Origin: Halomonas rhizosphaerae
GTDB taxonomy: Bacteria > Pseudomonadota > Gammaproteobacteria > Pseudomonadales > Halomonadaceae
NCBI RefSeq assembly: GCF_030010555.1
Contig: NZ_JASCQP010000028.1
Location: forward strand, 62,001 to 126,000
DNA length: 64,000 nucleotides
Direction of reading: 5' to 3'
Shown here: positions 54,442 to 63,637 of the stretch, piece after piece
How positions within the stretch are numbered: the stretch's first letter is position 1
Layout: the number at the start of each line of letters is the position of its first letter
Program-made: the position numbers and the translations under genes
Notes under the pieces: generated by a model
Seen by the model: the letters and a program-made list of their open reading frames with translations, nothing else
Told to the model about the DNA's origin: nothing
Database searches by the model: none

Positions 54442-54483
54442 CGATCAGGTTCCTTGTAGCAGGCGGGGCCGTGGCCCCTGACA

Positions 54484-55671
54484 TCAACTACCGGAAAGTG
54501 TCAGCTGTTGCCCCGGTTGTAAAGCGTCGCGCCGCTCGATGCCGTTCCAGCGGGCCAGGTCGGCCAGCGCCACGGCATGGCGCGAGGCGATCGCCGAGAG
54601 GCTGTCCCCGCGGCGGACCACGTAGACGTCATCGCCGTCGGTGGCGGCCGCTCTACGGCTTGGGCCCCCGCTGAGACGGGCCACCAGCCGCTCGGCGCTG
54701 TCGGCGGGCACCAGCAGCCGCTTGACGTGGCGGGGGTCGGCCCGGTTGCCGAGCAGGCCGGGATTGAGGTCGGCCAGGGCCGCATGGGGGACTCCCGCCA
54801 GGCGAGCCGCCTCGCCGATGTCCATGGGCCGGGTCACCGGGACCTCGGCCACGGCCGGCGCGGCCTCGATCCGGGGCAGCTCGACGTTGTAGCGTTCCGG
54901 CTCGGCGATGATCGCCGAGATGGCGATCAGTTTGGGGACGTAGGCCATGGTCTCGCGCGGCAGCTCCAGGTCCCAGTAGGTGCCGGCCTGACCCCCGGAG
55001 AGCGCGGCGCTGCGAGCACGGTTCACGGTGCCGGCGCCGGCATTGTAGGCCGCGAGGGAGAGCTCGATGTCACCCTCGTACCACTGCTCGGCCTGCATCT
55101 CGATGTAGTCCAGGGCGGCATGGGTGGAGCGCGCCACATCCAGGCGGCCATCGTAGCCGCCGCCGCGACGAAGTCCCAGGGCATGGCCGGTGCCCGGCAT
55201 GAACTGCCAGAGACCGGCCGCCCCGCGATGGCTCTGGGCGGTGGGGTCGAAGGAGCTCTCGATGAAGGGGATCAGGGCGACCTCGCCGGGCAGTCCGCGC
55301 TCCTCGACCCGTTCGGTGATCCAGGCGAGCCAGGGCCTGGCGCGCTCGGTGATCTCGACGATGTTGTGGGGGCTCTGGCGGTAGTGATCGATCCATTGCT
55401 GCACGCGTGGCTGATCGATGTCCCCTTGCCACTGGAAGGCCTCGGCGAGGCGCGACCAGGCATCCCTGGGCTCGAGGGCCAGGGCATCCCAGAAGGTCTG
55501 GTTCGAGGGAAGCGGGGTGGGTTGGGCCGTATGGCTGGCCGAATCGTCCTTGAAGGCGCGCTGGGGCGTCGGTGAGGCCTGGCTGTTGCCAGTGGTGGCC
55601 ATCAGTGAACCCATCAGCGCGAGACAGCTGGTGAAGCCCAGGATCCGTCGACGTGTCGTGTAGTAAGTCAT
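54484..55671 (-). CDS. mltD: Membrane-bound lytic transglycosylase D with one LysM domain
   Basis: Cleaves the glycan strands of peptidoglycan at the outer cell surface side of the periplasm. The 395 residues have an N-terminal hydrophobic segment (9-30), an SLT domain at about 100-225 with the catalytic Glu in IPFIESSFDP and the GAAGLWQFMPGTGHALG motif, and one C-terminal LysM (about 345-393, VVRRGDSLSAIASRH). E. coli MltD (452) has two LysM repeats, so this version is shorter by one. It is upstream of yejA on the same strand. Confidence 0.9.
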   Translation of the reverse strand: MTYYTTRRRILGFTSCLALMGSLMATTGNSQASPTPQRAFKDDSASHTAQPTPLPSNQTFWDALALEPRDAWSRLAEAFQWQGDIDQPRVQQWIDHYRQSPHNIVEITERARPWLAWITERVEERGLPGEVALIPFIESSFDPTAQSHRGAAGLWQFMPGTGHALGLRRGGGYDGRLDVARSTHAALDYIEMQAEQWYEGDIELSLAAYNAGAGTVNRARSAALSGGQAGTYWDLELPRETMAYVPKLIAISAIIAEPERYNVELPRIEAAPAVAEVPVTRPMDIGEAARLAGVPHAALADLNPGLLGNRADPRHVKRLLVPADSAERLVARLSGGPSRRAAATDGDDVYVVRRGDSLSAIASRHAVALADLARWNGIERRDALQPGQQLTLSGS

Positions 55672-55744
55672 CGAAAGGTGATCTCCTGGTCATGCGGGGG
55701 ACTGCCGCTACGGGCAGGCCTCGTGTCATCCATCAGCGGCGAGT

Positions 55745-56512
55745 TCAGAAGGCATCCTTCCAGGCGCGCAGCGTGGTGAAGGTCGTCAGGTCACTGTCGG
55801 TGTCCCCATGCGCCGATGCGGCCTGGCGCACGCCGGCCGAGGCGCAGCGCAGGAAGGGGTTGATACGGCGTTCGCGGCCCAGGGTGGTGGGCAGGGTGGG
55901 GCGGTCTAGCTCGCGGGCCCGCTGGCACTCCGCCTCGGCGGCCTCGATATCGGCATTGTCCGGGTCGGCGGCGCGGGCGAACGCCAGGTTGGCCATGGTG
56001 TACTCGTGGGCGGCGAACACCAGGGTGTCCTCCGGCAGGGAGTCGAGGCGCGACAGTGATTCATGCATCTGCGTCGGGGTGCCTTCGAAGAGCCGGCCGC
56101 AACCGGCACTGAACAGCACGTCGCCGCTGAACAGCAGCGGCGGGATGCCTGGCGTGAAGAAACCGATATGATCCAGCGTGTGGCCGGGCAGGGCGAGCAC
56201 CTCGAACAGCCTGCCCATCACCCGCACCTCGTCGCCGTCGCCGACCCGCTCGTCGATGCCTTCGATCTCGGGATTGTCCGGGCCGATCACCCGCGGCGAG
56301 TAGCGCTTGATCAGCTCCGCCAGCCCCCCGGTGTGGTCGTGATGATGGTGGGTTATCAGTACGGTACCCAGTTCCAGTCCCTCGCGCTCCAGCCACTTGA
56401 TCACCGGCGTTGCATCGCCGGGATCCACCACGCAGACTGCCTGGCTCGTGTCCTGGCGCAGCAGCCAGATATAGTTGTCGCTAAAGGCGGGTATCGGTGT
56501 CACGCTCAACAT
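55745..56512 (-). CDS. gloB: Hydroxyacylglutathione hydrolase (glyoxalase II)
   Basis: Hydrolyses S-lactoylglutathione to lactate in methylglyoxal detoxification. The 255 residues carry the metallo-beta-lactamase metal motif THHHHDHTGG (54-63; ligands His55, His57, Asp59, His60), the LPGHTLDHIGF block, GCGRLFEGTP and the C-terminal CASAGVRQ region where family members have RERKD-like tails. It is divergent from the methyltransferase gene, the same arrangement as in E. coli. Confidence 0.95.
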   Translation of the reverse strand: MLSVTPIPAFSDNYIWLLRQDTSQAVCVVDPGDATPVIKWLEREGLELGTVLITHHHHDHTGGLAELIKRYSPRVIGPDNPEIEGIDERVGDGDEVRVMGRLFEVLALPGHTLDHIGFFTPGIPPLLFSGDVLFSAGCGRLFEGTPTQMHESLSRLDSLPEDTLVFAAHEYTMANLAFARAADPDNADIEAAEAECQRARELDRPTLPTTLGRERRINPFLRCASAGVRQAASAHGDTDSDLTTFTTLRAWKDAF

Positions 56513-56608
56513 GGGATCGGGGTCCTTGACGGAGGCGTTGCCAGACGCTACCGAGATTCGTTGCGATATGGTTTACAAAACCCGGCACTGTGGAGGGAAA
56601 ACGGCACT

Positions 56609-57382
56609 ATGTCAAATTCGCGGGATCCCCATGCCCTGGCGCGGCTGGTCCGGGAGGGAAGGCGCTACTGGGCGTCGCCGGCGGGCCAGGCCCTGTGGCG
56701 GGCCGAGCGCGCCTGCCTGGGACCGGTCTGCGAACGCCTGGTCGGGCGGCACAGCCTGGAGCTGGGCATGGCCCCCGTGCTCAGTGACATCTGTCCGATC
56801 GCCCATGCCCTGGGCTGGTCACCGAGCCGCGAGATGGCCGATCACGAGTCGACCCTGGTGTGTCCGCCGGATGCCTTGCCCCTCCCCGATGACAGCCTGA
56901 GCCTGGTGGTGGTCCACCATCTGCTGGAGGTGGTGGACGAACCGCACCACATGCTGCAGGAGGCGGCTCGCGTCACGGCCGACAATGGGCATCTGATCAT
57001 CTTCGGCTGGTGCCCGCTGAGCGCCGGTGGACTCTCGCGGGCCTGGCCGGGCAAGCGACGTCGCATGCCCTGGCTAGGCCACTGGCGCTCTCCCGGCCGG
57101 CTTGGCGACTGGCTGGCGTTTGTCGACTTCGAGATCGAGCGGGTAGACTATTGCGGCTTCCATCTGCCCGGCAGCCTGCCGCGCAATGCCATGCTGGAGA
57201 CCCTCGGGCGGCGCCACAATCTGCCGTTGGGCGACAGCTACATGCTTCATGCCCGCCGCCGGGCACAGCTCGCCCAGTCGCAGCGCTCGCGCTTCGAGCT
57301 GGCCCGCCCCCTGGCCGGGCCGGCGCTGGGCAACGCCACGCGGCTTGGGCCACTACCGGAAAGGAACCGCAAGGGTGACTGA
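56609..57382 (+). CDS. Class I SAM-dependent methyltransferase
   Basis: A 257-residue protein related to the putative methyltransferase found between gloB and rnhA in gammaproteobacteria (E. coli YafS). It has a Rossmann-type core with ELGMAPVL (a weakened SAM glycine motif), [23 protein letters not shown] (typical post-II/III block) and a tail with [13 protein letters not shown]. Substrate unknown. Its stop overlaps the rnhA start by eight bases. Confidence 0.8.
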   Translation: MSNSRDPHALARLVREGRRYWASPAGQALWRAERACLGPVCERLVGRHSLELGMAPVLSDICPIAHALGWSPSREMADHESTLVCPPDALPLPDDSLSLVVVHHLLEVVDEPHHMLQEAARVTADNGHLIIFGWCPLSAGGLSRAWPGKRRRMPWLGHWRSPGRLGDWLAFVDFEIERVDYCGFHLPGSLPRNAMLETLGRRHNLPLGDSYMLHARRRAQLAQSQRSRFELARPLAGPALGNATRLGPLPERNRKGD

Positions 57383-57845
57383 CAGACGCCACGCCGAGCC
57401 CCCACAGACAGTGACGATCTATACCGATGGGGCCTGCCGCGGCAATCCCGGTCCCGGCGGATGGGGGGCACTGCTGGTCAGTGGGCACCACGAGAAGGCG
57501 CTCAAGGGCTTCGAGGCGGTGACCACCAACAACCGCATGGAACTCATGGCGGCGATCATGGCGCTGCGCGAGCTCAAGCGTCCCTGCCGGGTGGCGTTGT
57601 GGACCGACTCCGAGTACCTGCGCAAGGGCATCACCGAGTGGATCCATAACTGGATCAAGCGCGGCTGGAAGACCGCGTCCCGCCAGCCGGTCAAGAATGC
57701 CGAGCTGTGGCGTGAACTCCACGAGGAGACGCATCGCCACGAGATCGAGTGGCACTGGGTCAAGGGACACAGTGGCCACCCCGGCAACGAGCGGGCCGAC
57801 GAGCTGGCCAACCAGGCCATCGATGAGCACCGGGCCCGCGCCTGA
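57375..57845 (+). CDS. rnhA: Ribonuclease HI
   Basis: Degrades RNA in RNA-DNA hybrids. The 156 residues (E. coli 155) show the four carboxylates Asp18 ([14 protein letters not shown]), Glu56 (NNRMELMAA), Asp78 (WTDSEYL) and Asp142 (ERADEL), plus the basic handle [11 protein letters not shown]. The start is GTG (57375), in frame and overlapping the methyltransferase gene by eight bases. dnaQ follows 37 bases later. Confidence 0.96.
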   Translation: MTDRRHAEPPQTVTIYTDGACRGNPGPGGWGALLVSGHHEKALKGFEAVTTNNRMELMAAIMALRELKRPCRVALWTDSEYLRKGITEWIHNWIKRGWKTASRQPVKNAELWRELHEETHRHEIEWHWVKGHSGHPGNERADELANQAIDEHRARA

Positions 57846-57882
57846 CCCCTCGCCTTTCCCTGCGAGCCGACGAGAGACACCC

Positions 57883-58644
57883 ATGCGTCAGATCATCCTG
57901 GATACCGAGACCACCGGCATCGATCCCCGTGACGGTCATCGCCTGATCGAGATCGGGGCGGTGGAGATGGTCAACCGCCGCCTCACCGGCAACCGCTATC
58001 ACCAGTACATCAATCCCGAGCGGGATATCGAGGCCGAGGCCGTGGGCGTGCACGGCATCACCAACGAGCGTGTGGCCGAGGAGCCGGTCTTCGCCGAGAT
58101 CGCCGACGCCTTCTGGGCCTTCATCGAGGGGGCCGAGCTGGTGATCCATAACGCCCCCTTCGACGTGGGCTTCATCGACCATGAGTTCGGCATGCTCAAC
58201 GCACGGCGCGGCGAGCCACGGCTCGGCCCGGTGGCCGACCATTGCCGCATCCTCGATACCTTGACCCTGGCGCGGGACAAGCATCCCGGCCAGCGCAACA
58301 GTCTGGATGCCCTGTGCAAGCGCTACGAGATCGACAACGGGCATCGGGTCCTGCACGGCGCCCTGCTCGATGCCGAGATCCTCGCCGATGTCTACCTGGC
58401 CATGACCGGGGGGCAGACCATGCTCTCCCTGGACGCCTCGGCGACATCGGAAGGACGTGCCGGTGAGCAGCAGGGGATGGCCATCCGCCGGTTGTCCCTC
58501 TCGCCGGGGCAGCTGCGGGTCGTCCCACCCGACGAGGCGGAGCTGGCGGCACACCGGGCCAAGCTGGACCGTATCCGCGATGCGACGGGCGAGTGTCGCT
58601 GGGATGCACACCCCGGCCTGCCCGGCGGCGAGGCCTCGCGCTGA
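57883..58644 (+). CDS. dnaQ: DNA polymerase III epsilon subunit (3'-5' proofreading exonuclease)
   Basis: Proofreading subunit of the replicase. The 253 residues hold the DnaQ ExoI motif ILDTETTG (Asp7, Glu9), the ExoII segment HNAPFDVGFID and the ExoIII segment HGALLDAEILADVY. The C-terminal tail, which contacts the alpha subunit, is divergent. The ATG has GAGAGA upstream. Its stop overlaps nudC by one base. The rnhA-dnaQ order is classical. Confidence 0.95.
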   Translation: MRQIILDTETTGIDPRDGHRLIEIGAVEMVNRRLTGNRYHQYINPERDIEAEAVGVHGITNERVAEEPVFAEIADAFWAFIEGAELVIHNAPFDVGFIDHEFGMLNARRGEPRLGPVADHCRILDTLTLARDKHPGQRNSLDALCKRYEIDNGHRVLHGALLDAEILADVYLAMTGGQTMLSLDASATSEGRAGEQQGMAIRRLSLSPGQLRVVPPDEAELAAHRAKLDRIRDATGECRWDAHPGLPGGEASR

Positions 58645-59417
58645 TGCTGCGGCGGGAACTGCCCAGCGAGGAGACGGCAGGGCGGGTCATACGCCTGGCC
58701 GGAGGGCGCATCGCGCCTGGGGTCGACGATGGCCCCCTGCAGGCCTTCCAGCCCTGGCATGAGCGGATGCAGCCGCTGTGCTGGTGGCAGGAGGAGCCGG
58801 TGGCGCTCTCGATGGAGGCGCTGCCCGGGGATGACTGGCTCGACGCTCGGGCCTGGCTGGCCCGGCTGCCGGAATCCTGGTTCCCGCTGGTCTCCACGGC
58901 TTTGCAGGTGGCGGCCTGGCTCGACAACCACCGCTTCTGCGGACGCTGCGGTGCGCCGGCGAGGCGTCTCGGCGCCGAGTTCGCCATGCACTGCGAGCAG
59001 TGCGGCCATCGCAACTATCCGCGCATCTCGCCCTGCATCATCACCCTGGTCACCCATGGCGAGTCGCTGCTGCTGGCCCGCAGTCCGCGTTTTCCGCCTG
59101 GGCGCTACTCGACCCTGGCCGGGTTCATCGAGCCCGGCGAATCGGCCGAGGAGGCCGTGCGTCGTGAGATCTTCGAGGAGGTAGGGCTCAGCGTGGGGCG
59201 CGTCAGCTACTACCGGAGCCAGGCCTGGCCCTTTCCCCACTCGCTGATGCTGGGATTCTTCGCCGAGGCGGCCAGCCGGCGCATCCGCATCGACGGCGTC
59301 GAGATCGCCGATGCCGCCTGGTTCAGCCCGCGGCGCCTGCCCCAGCTGCCGCCGCTCTACTCCATCTCCCGGGCATTGATCGAGACCCACCTCAGGGAGG
59401 TCGGGGCCCGGGAATGA
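58644..59417 (+). CDS. nudC: NAD(+) diphosphatase / RNA decapping Nudix hydrolase
   Basis: NudC cleaves NADH and removes the NAD cap from RNA. The 257 residues show the zinc ribbon (Cys99, Cys102, Cys117, Cys120), a complete Nudix box (160-182: GFIEPGESAEEAVRREIFEEVG) described by its Glu and Gly residues, and the SQAWPFPHS motif (192-200) that marks NADH pyrophosphatases. The start ATG overlaps the dnaQ stop by one base. Confidence 0.95.
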   Translation: MLRRELPSEETAGRVIRLAGGRIAPGVDDGPLQAFQPWHERMQPLCWWQEEPVALSMEALPGDDWLDARAWLARLPESWFPLVSTALQVAAWLDNHRFCGRCGAPARRLGAEFAMHCEQCGHRNYPRISPCIITLVTHGESLLLARSPRFPPGRYSTLAGFIEPGESAEEAVRREIFEEVGLSVGRVSYYRSQAWPFPHSLMLGFFAEAASRRIRIDGVEIADAAWFSPRRLPQLPPLYSISRALIETHLREVGARE

Positions 59418-59456
59418 AGGGCTGAGGCGGCCCGCGGAAGGCGGCCCAGCAGGGGC

Positions 59457-59768
59457 TCAGTGGCCGGGGAACAGGCTAGTCAGCTGCGTCGCCAGCATGA
59501 CGTTGCCGGTGGCCTTGAGCTTGCCGGTCATGAAGGCGTTCATGCCGTTGATCTCGCCGTTCATCACCCCCTTGAGGGTCTCGCTGTGCATGCTCAGGCT
59601 GACCGAGGGATCGTCGTGCTCGCCCTCGTGGACTTCCAGCGTACCGTCGTCCACGACCAGGTAATGGTCGCCGGCATCGGTGAAGTGGAACTGGAAGACT
59701 TCGTGCATGCCGCTGGCGGCCTCGGCGTCGAAGCGGCGCTTCAGCTTGTCGATGATGGCGTCTGACAT
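59457..59768 (-). CDS. SCP2 sterol-binding domain protein
   Basis: A single-domain protein of 103 residues with the SCP-2 fold, seen as VFQFHFTDAGDHYLVVDDGT, the helix-rich EGEHDDPSVSLSMHSETLKGV, and the terminal MTGKLKATGNVMLATQLTSLF with the characteristic GKLKxxGNxMLAxxL motif. Such small proteins bind hydrophobic ligands, often lipids or acyl-CoA. ATG 59768 is preferred over the longer frame. Stands alone, convergent with nudC and divergent from sohB. Confidence 0.85.
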   Translation of the reverse strand: MSDAIIDKLKRRFDAEAASGMHEVFQFHFTDAGDHYLVVDDGTLEVHEGEHDDPSVSLSMHSETLKGVMNGEINGMNAFMTGKLKATGNVMLATQLTSLFPGH

Positions 59769-59898
59769 GGGGATCCTTGATCGCAGGAGGGTGTCCGAAG
59801 TCAGAGCGTATTTGAAACGGTTGTTTGATTCAAGCGCCCTTGTGCCGGCGGGAAGGCCCCGGGCAGGATGTCGGGACAGCGAGCGAAAGGAGAAGGCA

Positions 59899-60939
59899 GT
59901 GAACGAGTGGCTGACGGAATTCGGCATGTTCGTGGCGCAGCTGTTGACCCTGGTGGTGATCGGCGGCCTGGCGGTGGCGGTGTTTCTGCGGGTCAGGGGC
60001 GAGACGGGGGAGCGCACCCGCCTGCGGCTCGATGAGCTCAACGGTACGCGCCGCTACCGCCGTCGTCGGATGCAGCTGGCGGCCAGCCAGCCGGGCGCAC
60101 GCAAGCGGCTGGCCAAGGCCTTCCGCCGCGATGACAAGGAACATGACCGTCGCGGTCGCAAGGGGGAAGGGGAGGCCTCGCCGACGGTCTGGGTGCTCGA
60201 TTTCCATGGTGACATCAAGGCCAGTGGCACCGGGCAGCTGGCCGAGGAGGTCTCGGCGGTGCTGGCGGTGGCCGGCCAGGGGGACGAGGTCGTGATACGC
60301 CTGGAGTCGGCCGGCGGTCTCGTGCATGGCTACGGCCTGGCGGGCGCCGAGCTGGATCGCCTGCGCGAGGCGGGCCTCTCCACCACGGTGTGTGTCGACA
60401 AGGTCGCGGCCAGCGGCGGATACCTGATGGCCTGCGCGGCCGACCAGCTGCGAGCGGCCCCCTTCGCGGTGATCGGCTCCATCGGCGTGGTCGCCCAGCT
60501 GCCCAACCTGCATCGCCTGCTCAAGCGCCACGACATCGACGTGGAGCTGCTCACGGCAGGGCGCTACAAACGCACTCTCACGATCTTCGGCGAGAATACC
60601 GAGGAGGGCCGCGAGAAGTTCCTCGAGGACCTCGAGACCACCCACGAGCTCTTCAAGCGCCATGTGGCCGAGCGGCGTCCGGGACTCGACATCGAGGCGG
60701 TGGCCACCGGCGAGATCTGGTACGGCAGCGATGCGCTGACGAAGGGTCTGGTGGATGGCCTGGGAACCAGCGAGGCCTACCTGGTCGAGCGCATGCAGCA
60801 GGCGCAGGTGATCAGCCTGAAGCTGGAGCAGAAGCACAAGCTCGGCGACCGTCTGGGCATGGCGGTCTCGCGGGGCGTCGAGCGGAGCATCGAGCGAGGA
60901 CTGGAGATGCTCGATGCCGGGCGCTGGCAGAAGCGTTGA
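59899..60939 (+). CDS. sohB: Inner-membrane protease SohB (signal peptide peptidase family)
   Basis: A putative inner-membrane serine protease of the S49 family, 346 residues (E. coli 349). One N-terminal membrane helix (11-31), then a charged linker, then the peptidase domain with nucleophile Ser172 (VAASGGYLMACA) and general base Lys224 (GRYKRTLTIFGENT). The GTG at 59899 has AGGAG upstream. It converges with the small ArsR gene, nine bases apart. Confidence 0.92.
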   Translation: MNEWLTEFGMFVAQLLTLVVIGGLAVAVFLRVRGETGERTRLRLDELNGTRRYRRRRMQLAASQPGARKRLAKAFRRDDKEHDRRGRKGEGEASPTVWVLDFHGDIKASGTGQLAEEVSAVLAVAGQGDEVVIRLESAGGLVHGYGLAGAELDRLREAGLSTTVCVDKVAASGGYLMACAADQLRAAPFAVIGSIGVVAQLPNLHRLLKRHDIDVELLTAGRYKRTLTIFGENTEEGREKFLEDLETTHELFKRHVAERRPGLDIEAVATGEIWYGSDALTKGLVDGLGTSEAYLVERMQQAQVISLKLEQKHKLGDRLGMAVSRGVERSIERGLEMLDAGRWQKR

Positions 60940-60948
60940 TCGGGTCGC

Positions 60949-61278
60949 CTAGGCTCTGCCGCCCAGTTCCAGGCTGCCGAGTGCCTCGATGAGGGTTCTC
61001 GCACGCTCGCCATGCAGGGAGTAGTAGATGGTCTGGGACTCCCGGCGGGTGCTGACCAGGTTCTCGCGACGCAGGATTGCCAGGTGCTGGGAGAGCGCCG
61101 ACTGGCTGAGCGAGAGCCGCTGGTTGAGTTCGGTCACCGACAGCTCGGTGCCGTCGAGCAGGCAGAGTATCCGCAGACGGTTGTCGTTGGCCATTGCCTT
61201 GAGCAGGGCGCTGGCCTCGTCGATGACCGCTGAGCCGCCTTCCAGGAGACGTGCTGCTTCGCCGCTGGTATTGCCCAT
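60949..61278 (-). CDS. ArsR-family transcriptional regulator
   Basis: A 109-residue winged-helix repressor: ALLKAMANDNRLRILCLL, the recognition region SLSQSALSQHLAILRRENLV, and the wing STRRESQTIYYSL. The classic metal motif ELCVCDL is ELSVTEL here, and the only cysteine is Cys39, so it does not sense metals through the arsenic/cadmium site and a BigR-style disulfide is not possible within one chain. Signal unknown. ATG 61278 is preferred over the 61410 frame. Divergent from prpE by 334 bases. Confidence 0.85.
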   Translation of the reverse strand: MGNTSGEAARLLEGGSAVIDEASALLKAMANDNRLRILCLLDGTELSVTELNQRLSLSQSALSQHLAILRRENLVSTRRESQTIYYSLHGERARTLIEALGSLELGGRA

Positions 61279-61483
61279 GATCTGTCCCCTGCCGGGCAGG
61301 TCCGGCATCCCGATTGCCGATTGCCTGCGCTGTTGAATGCCTTCCCATGAGCCCGCCTTGCGCGGGTCGCGTCTGTTGCTCGTGCACATCCTGATACAGC
61401 TTATCCTCAATAATAGTCCAGCTTGGCGCCTGTCGCCGAGTCAACGCTGGATCAATGCCGACGTCGGGGTATTGCCCGCCTTG

Positions 61484-61493
61484 TTGTCGACAA
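61484..61493. promoter_or_regulatory. TTGTCGACAA palindrome, candidate PrpR-type operator
   Basis: A perfect 10-bp palindrome 119 bases before prpE. It resembles the ATTGTCGACAAT motif I recall for GntR-type propionate regulators in proteobacteria. Confidence 0.5.
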
Positions 61494-61570
61494 TGGGGCC
61501 CGCTATACCTTGCACTTTTGTCGAAGATTAGCCGATGGTATGAGGTTGTGGCCGTTAACTTGCTCTAGAG

Positions 61571-61580
61571 TGTCAACAAT
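61571..61580. promoter_or_regulatory. Second TTGTNGACA-type site near prpE
   Basis: TGTCAACAAT (61571-61580) reads ATTGTTGACA on the minus strand, a close variant of the first site, and lies 32 bases before prpE where a repressor would block transcription. Confidence 0.4.
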
Positions 61581-61612
61581 CAACGCCCCCTTCGATTGCT
61601 GACAGGATGCAG

Positions 61613-63523
61613 ATGAGCATGTACCAAGACGAGTTCCGCCGCTCCATTGACCACCCCGAGGCCTTCTGGGCCGAGCAGGCCAGGCGCATTCCCTGGTTCA
61701 CCCCGCCCACGACCATTCTCGAATACGACGAGGCGGGACATGCCCGCTGGTTCGTGGATGGCGAGCTCAACCTCTGCCATGCCGCCCTCGACCATCATGT
61801 CGATCAGGGGCGTGGCGATCAGCCTGCCATCCTCTGGGACTCCCCGGTCACCGACAGCAAGCGGACCCTCACCTTCGCCGAGATGCGCGATCAGGTGGCC
61901 CGGTTCGCCGGGGCCCTGAGATCGCTGGGCGTGGAGAAGGGCGACCGGGTCGTGATCTACATGCCCATGGTGCCCGAGGCACTGGTGGCCATGTACGCCT
62001 GCGCGCGCCTGGGCGCCGTGCACTCGGTGGTGTTCGGCGGCTTCGCCCCCCACGAGTTGGCCGTACGCATCGAGGATGCCGAGCCCAAGGTGGTCGTCGC
62101 CGCCTCCTGTGGCGTCGAGGTCGACCGGGTGTTGCCCTACAAGCCGATCATCGATGCGGCGATCGAGCAGAGCAGCTACAAGCCCGAGGCTTGCGTGGTG
62201 TTCCAGCGCGAGCAGCATCGGGCCGAACTGGGAACGATCGACCACGACTGGGCGGCCCTGGTCGAGAAGGCAGAGCCTGCCGACTGTGTTGCTGTCAAGG
62301 GCAGCGATCCGTTGTATGTCCTCTATACCTCCGGGACCACCGGCAAGCCCAAGGGGGTCGTGCGGGATACCGGGGGCTATGCCGTGGCGCTGACCTATTC
62401 CATGGACACCATCTACGACGTGGCCCCCGGCGACGTCTTCTTCTCGGCCTCCGACGTGGGCTGGGTGGTCGGCCATTCCTACATCGTCTATGCCCCGCTG
62501 CTGCGCGGCTGCACCACGGTGGTCTATGAGGGCAAGCCGGTGAAGACACCGGATGCCGGTGCCTTCTGGCGCCTGATCAGCGAGTACCGGGTCAAGAGTT
62601 TCTTCACCGCGCCCACGGCCTTTCGCGCCATGAAGAAGGAAGACCCGGACGCCAAGCTGATGGCCCAGTACGACATCTCCTGTCTCAAGGCACTGTTCCT
62701 GGCCGGCGAGCGCCTGGATCCCCCGACCTTCCACTGGCTGGACGACCTGATGGACGTGCCGGTAATCGACCACTGGTGGCAGACCGAGACCGGCTGGCCG
62801 ATCGCCGCCAACCTCCAGGGGCTGGAACCGATGCCCACCAAGGCGGGGAGCGCGACGGTGCCGGTGCCCGGTTTCAACGTCCAGGTCCTGGATCGCGAGG
62901 GGGAGCCTGTCGCTCCCATGGAGCAGGGCAGCGTCGTGATCAAGCAGCCGATGCCGCCTGGCTGTCTGACCGGTGTATGGGGGGACCCGAAGCGCTTCCA
63001 CAGCGCCTACATGGCGGCCTTCCCCGGCTACTACCTGACCGGTGACGGTGGCTACTTCGACGAGGATGGCTACCTGTTCATCATGGGGCGCACCGATGAT
63101 GTCATCAACATTGCCGGCCACCGCCTCTCCACCGGCGAGATGGAGGAGGTCGTCGGCGCCCATCCCGCCGTGGCCGAATGCGCGGTGATCGGCATCCACG
63201 ATGCCCTCAAGGGCCAGCTGCCGGTAGGGCTGGTGATCCCCAAGGACGGTTTCGAAGGCCGCGAGGCGGATCTCGAGGAGGAACTGATCGCCCTGGTGCG
63301 CGAGAAGATCGGGCCCATCGCCTGCTTCAAGCAGGTACTGGTGGTCGACCGCCTGCCCAAGACCCGTTCCGGCAAGATCCTGCGCAAGCTGCTTCGCAAC
63401 ATCGCCGACGGCAAGGAGTTCGGCGTGCCCTCGACCATCGATGACCCGGCGAGCCTGCAGGACGTGCACGAGGCCATGAAGGAGCGCTCGGTGGGTACCG
63501 CCCACGAGGCCCGCCAGGTCTGA
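61613..63523 (+). CDS. prpE: Propionyl-CoA synthetase
   Basis: AMP-forming acyl-CoA synthetase activating propionate. The 636 residues show the N-terminal ACS domain, YTSGTTGKPKGVVRD (the AMP-binding loop), the acetate/propionate pocket region DVGWVVGHSYIVYAPL, VIDHWWQTETGWPI, and the acylation lysine in PKTRSGKILRKLL. PrpE-type features rather than Acs: the length and the VRDTGGYAVALTYSMD block. ATG 61613 is chosen because AGGA lies five bases upstream; ATG 61607 is close. No prpBCD genes are visible here. Confidence 0.92.
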   Translation: MSMYQDEFRRSIDHPEAFWAEQARRIPWFTPPTTILEYDEAGHARWFVDGELNLCHAALDHHVDQGRGDQPAILWDSPVTDSKRTLTFAEMRDQVARFAGALRSLGVEKGDRVVIYMPMVPEALVAMYACARLGAVHSVVFGGFAPHELAVRIEDAEPKVVVAASCGVEVDRVLPYKPIIDAAIEQSSYKPEACVVFQREQHRAELGTIDHDWAALVEKAEPADCVAVKGSDPLYVLYTSGTTGKPKGVVRDTGGYAVALTYSMDTIYDVAPGDVFFSASDVGWVVGHSYIVYAPLLRGCTTVVYEGKPVKTPDAGAFWRLISEYRVKSFFTAPTAFRAMKKEDPDAKLMAQYDISCLKALFLAGERLDPPTFHWLDDLMDVPVIDHWWQTETGWPIAANLQGLEPMPTKAGSATVPVPGFNVQVLDREGEPVAPMEQGSVVIKQPMPPGCLTGVWGDPKRFHSAYMAAFPGYYLTGDGGYFDEDGYLFIMGRTDDVINIAGHRLSTGEMEEVVGAHPAVAECAVIGIHDALKGQLPVGLVIPKDGFEGREADLEEELIALVREKIGPIACFKQVLVVDRLPKTRSGKILRKLLRNIADGKEFGVPSTIDDPASLQDVHEAMKERSVGTAHEARQV

Positions 63524-63557
63524 CGTCAGTCGCGAGAGCGCCTGGTCTCGACCGCAA

Positions 63558-63587
63558 GACGCCGCCGCCCTCCCGGGCGGCGGCGTC
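63558..63587 (+). terminator. Hairpin terminator of prpE
   Basis: A 13-bp GC-rich perfect stem (63558-63570 with 63575-63587) with a TCCC loop is followed by GTT, a weak T-run. Confidence 0.6.
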
Positions 63588-63608
63588 GTTCCACGGCAGG
63601 GCGAGCCA

Positions 63609-63637
63609 TGGCCAGGCACCGGGACAGGCCGTATAAT
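63609..63637 (+). promoter_or_regulatory. Sigma-70 promoter of yhhQ
   Basis: A perfect -10 TATAAT (63632-63637) is preceded, at 17 bases, by TGGCCA (63609-63614), four of six matches to the -35 consensus. Transcription from here would include the riboswitch leader at 63675-63705. Confidence 0.6.

Larger units (their letters stand above)
61279..61612. other. Control region upstream of prpE
   Basis: This 334-base region has no supported gene. It is AT-richer near prpE. Two similar palindromic sites are marked separately. TTATCCTCAATAATAG near 61398-61413 may hold promoter sequence for the minus-strand regulator, but no pair of boxes is convincing. Confidence 0.4.

Noticed and set aside
52573..54459. 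628-codon open frame opposite yejA
   Set aside because: Antisense shadow; yejA has a signal peptide, family motifs and operon context.
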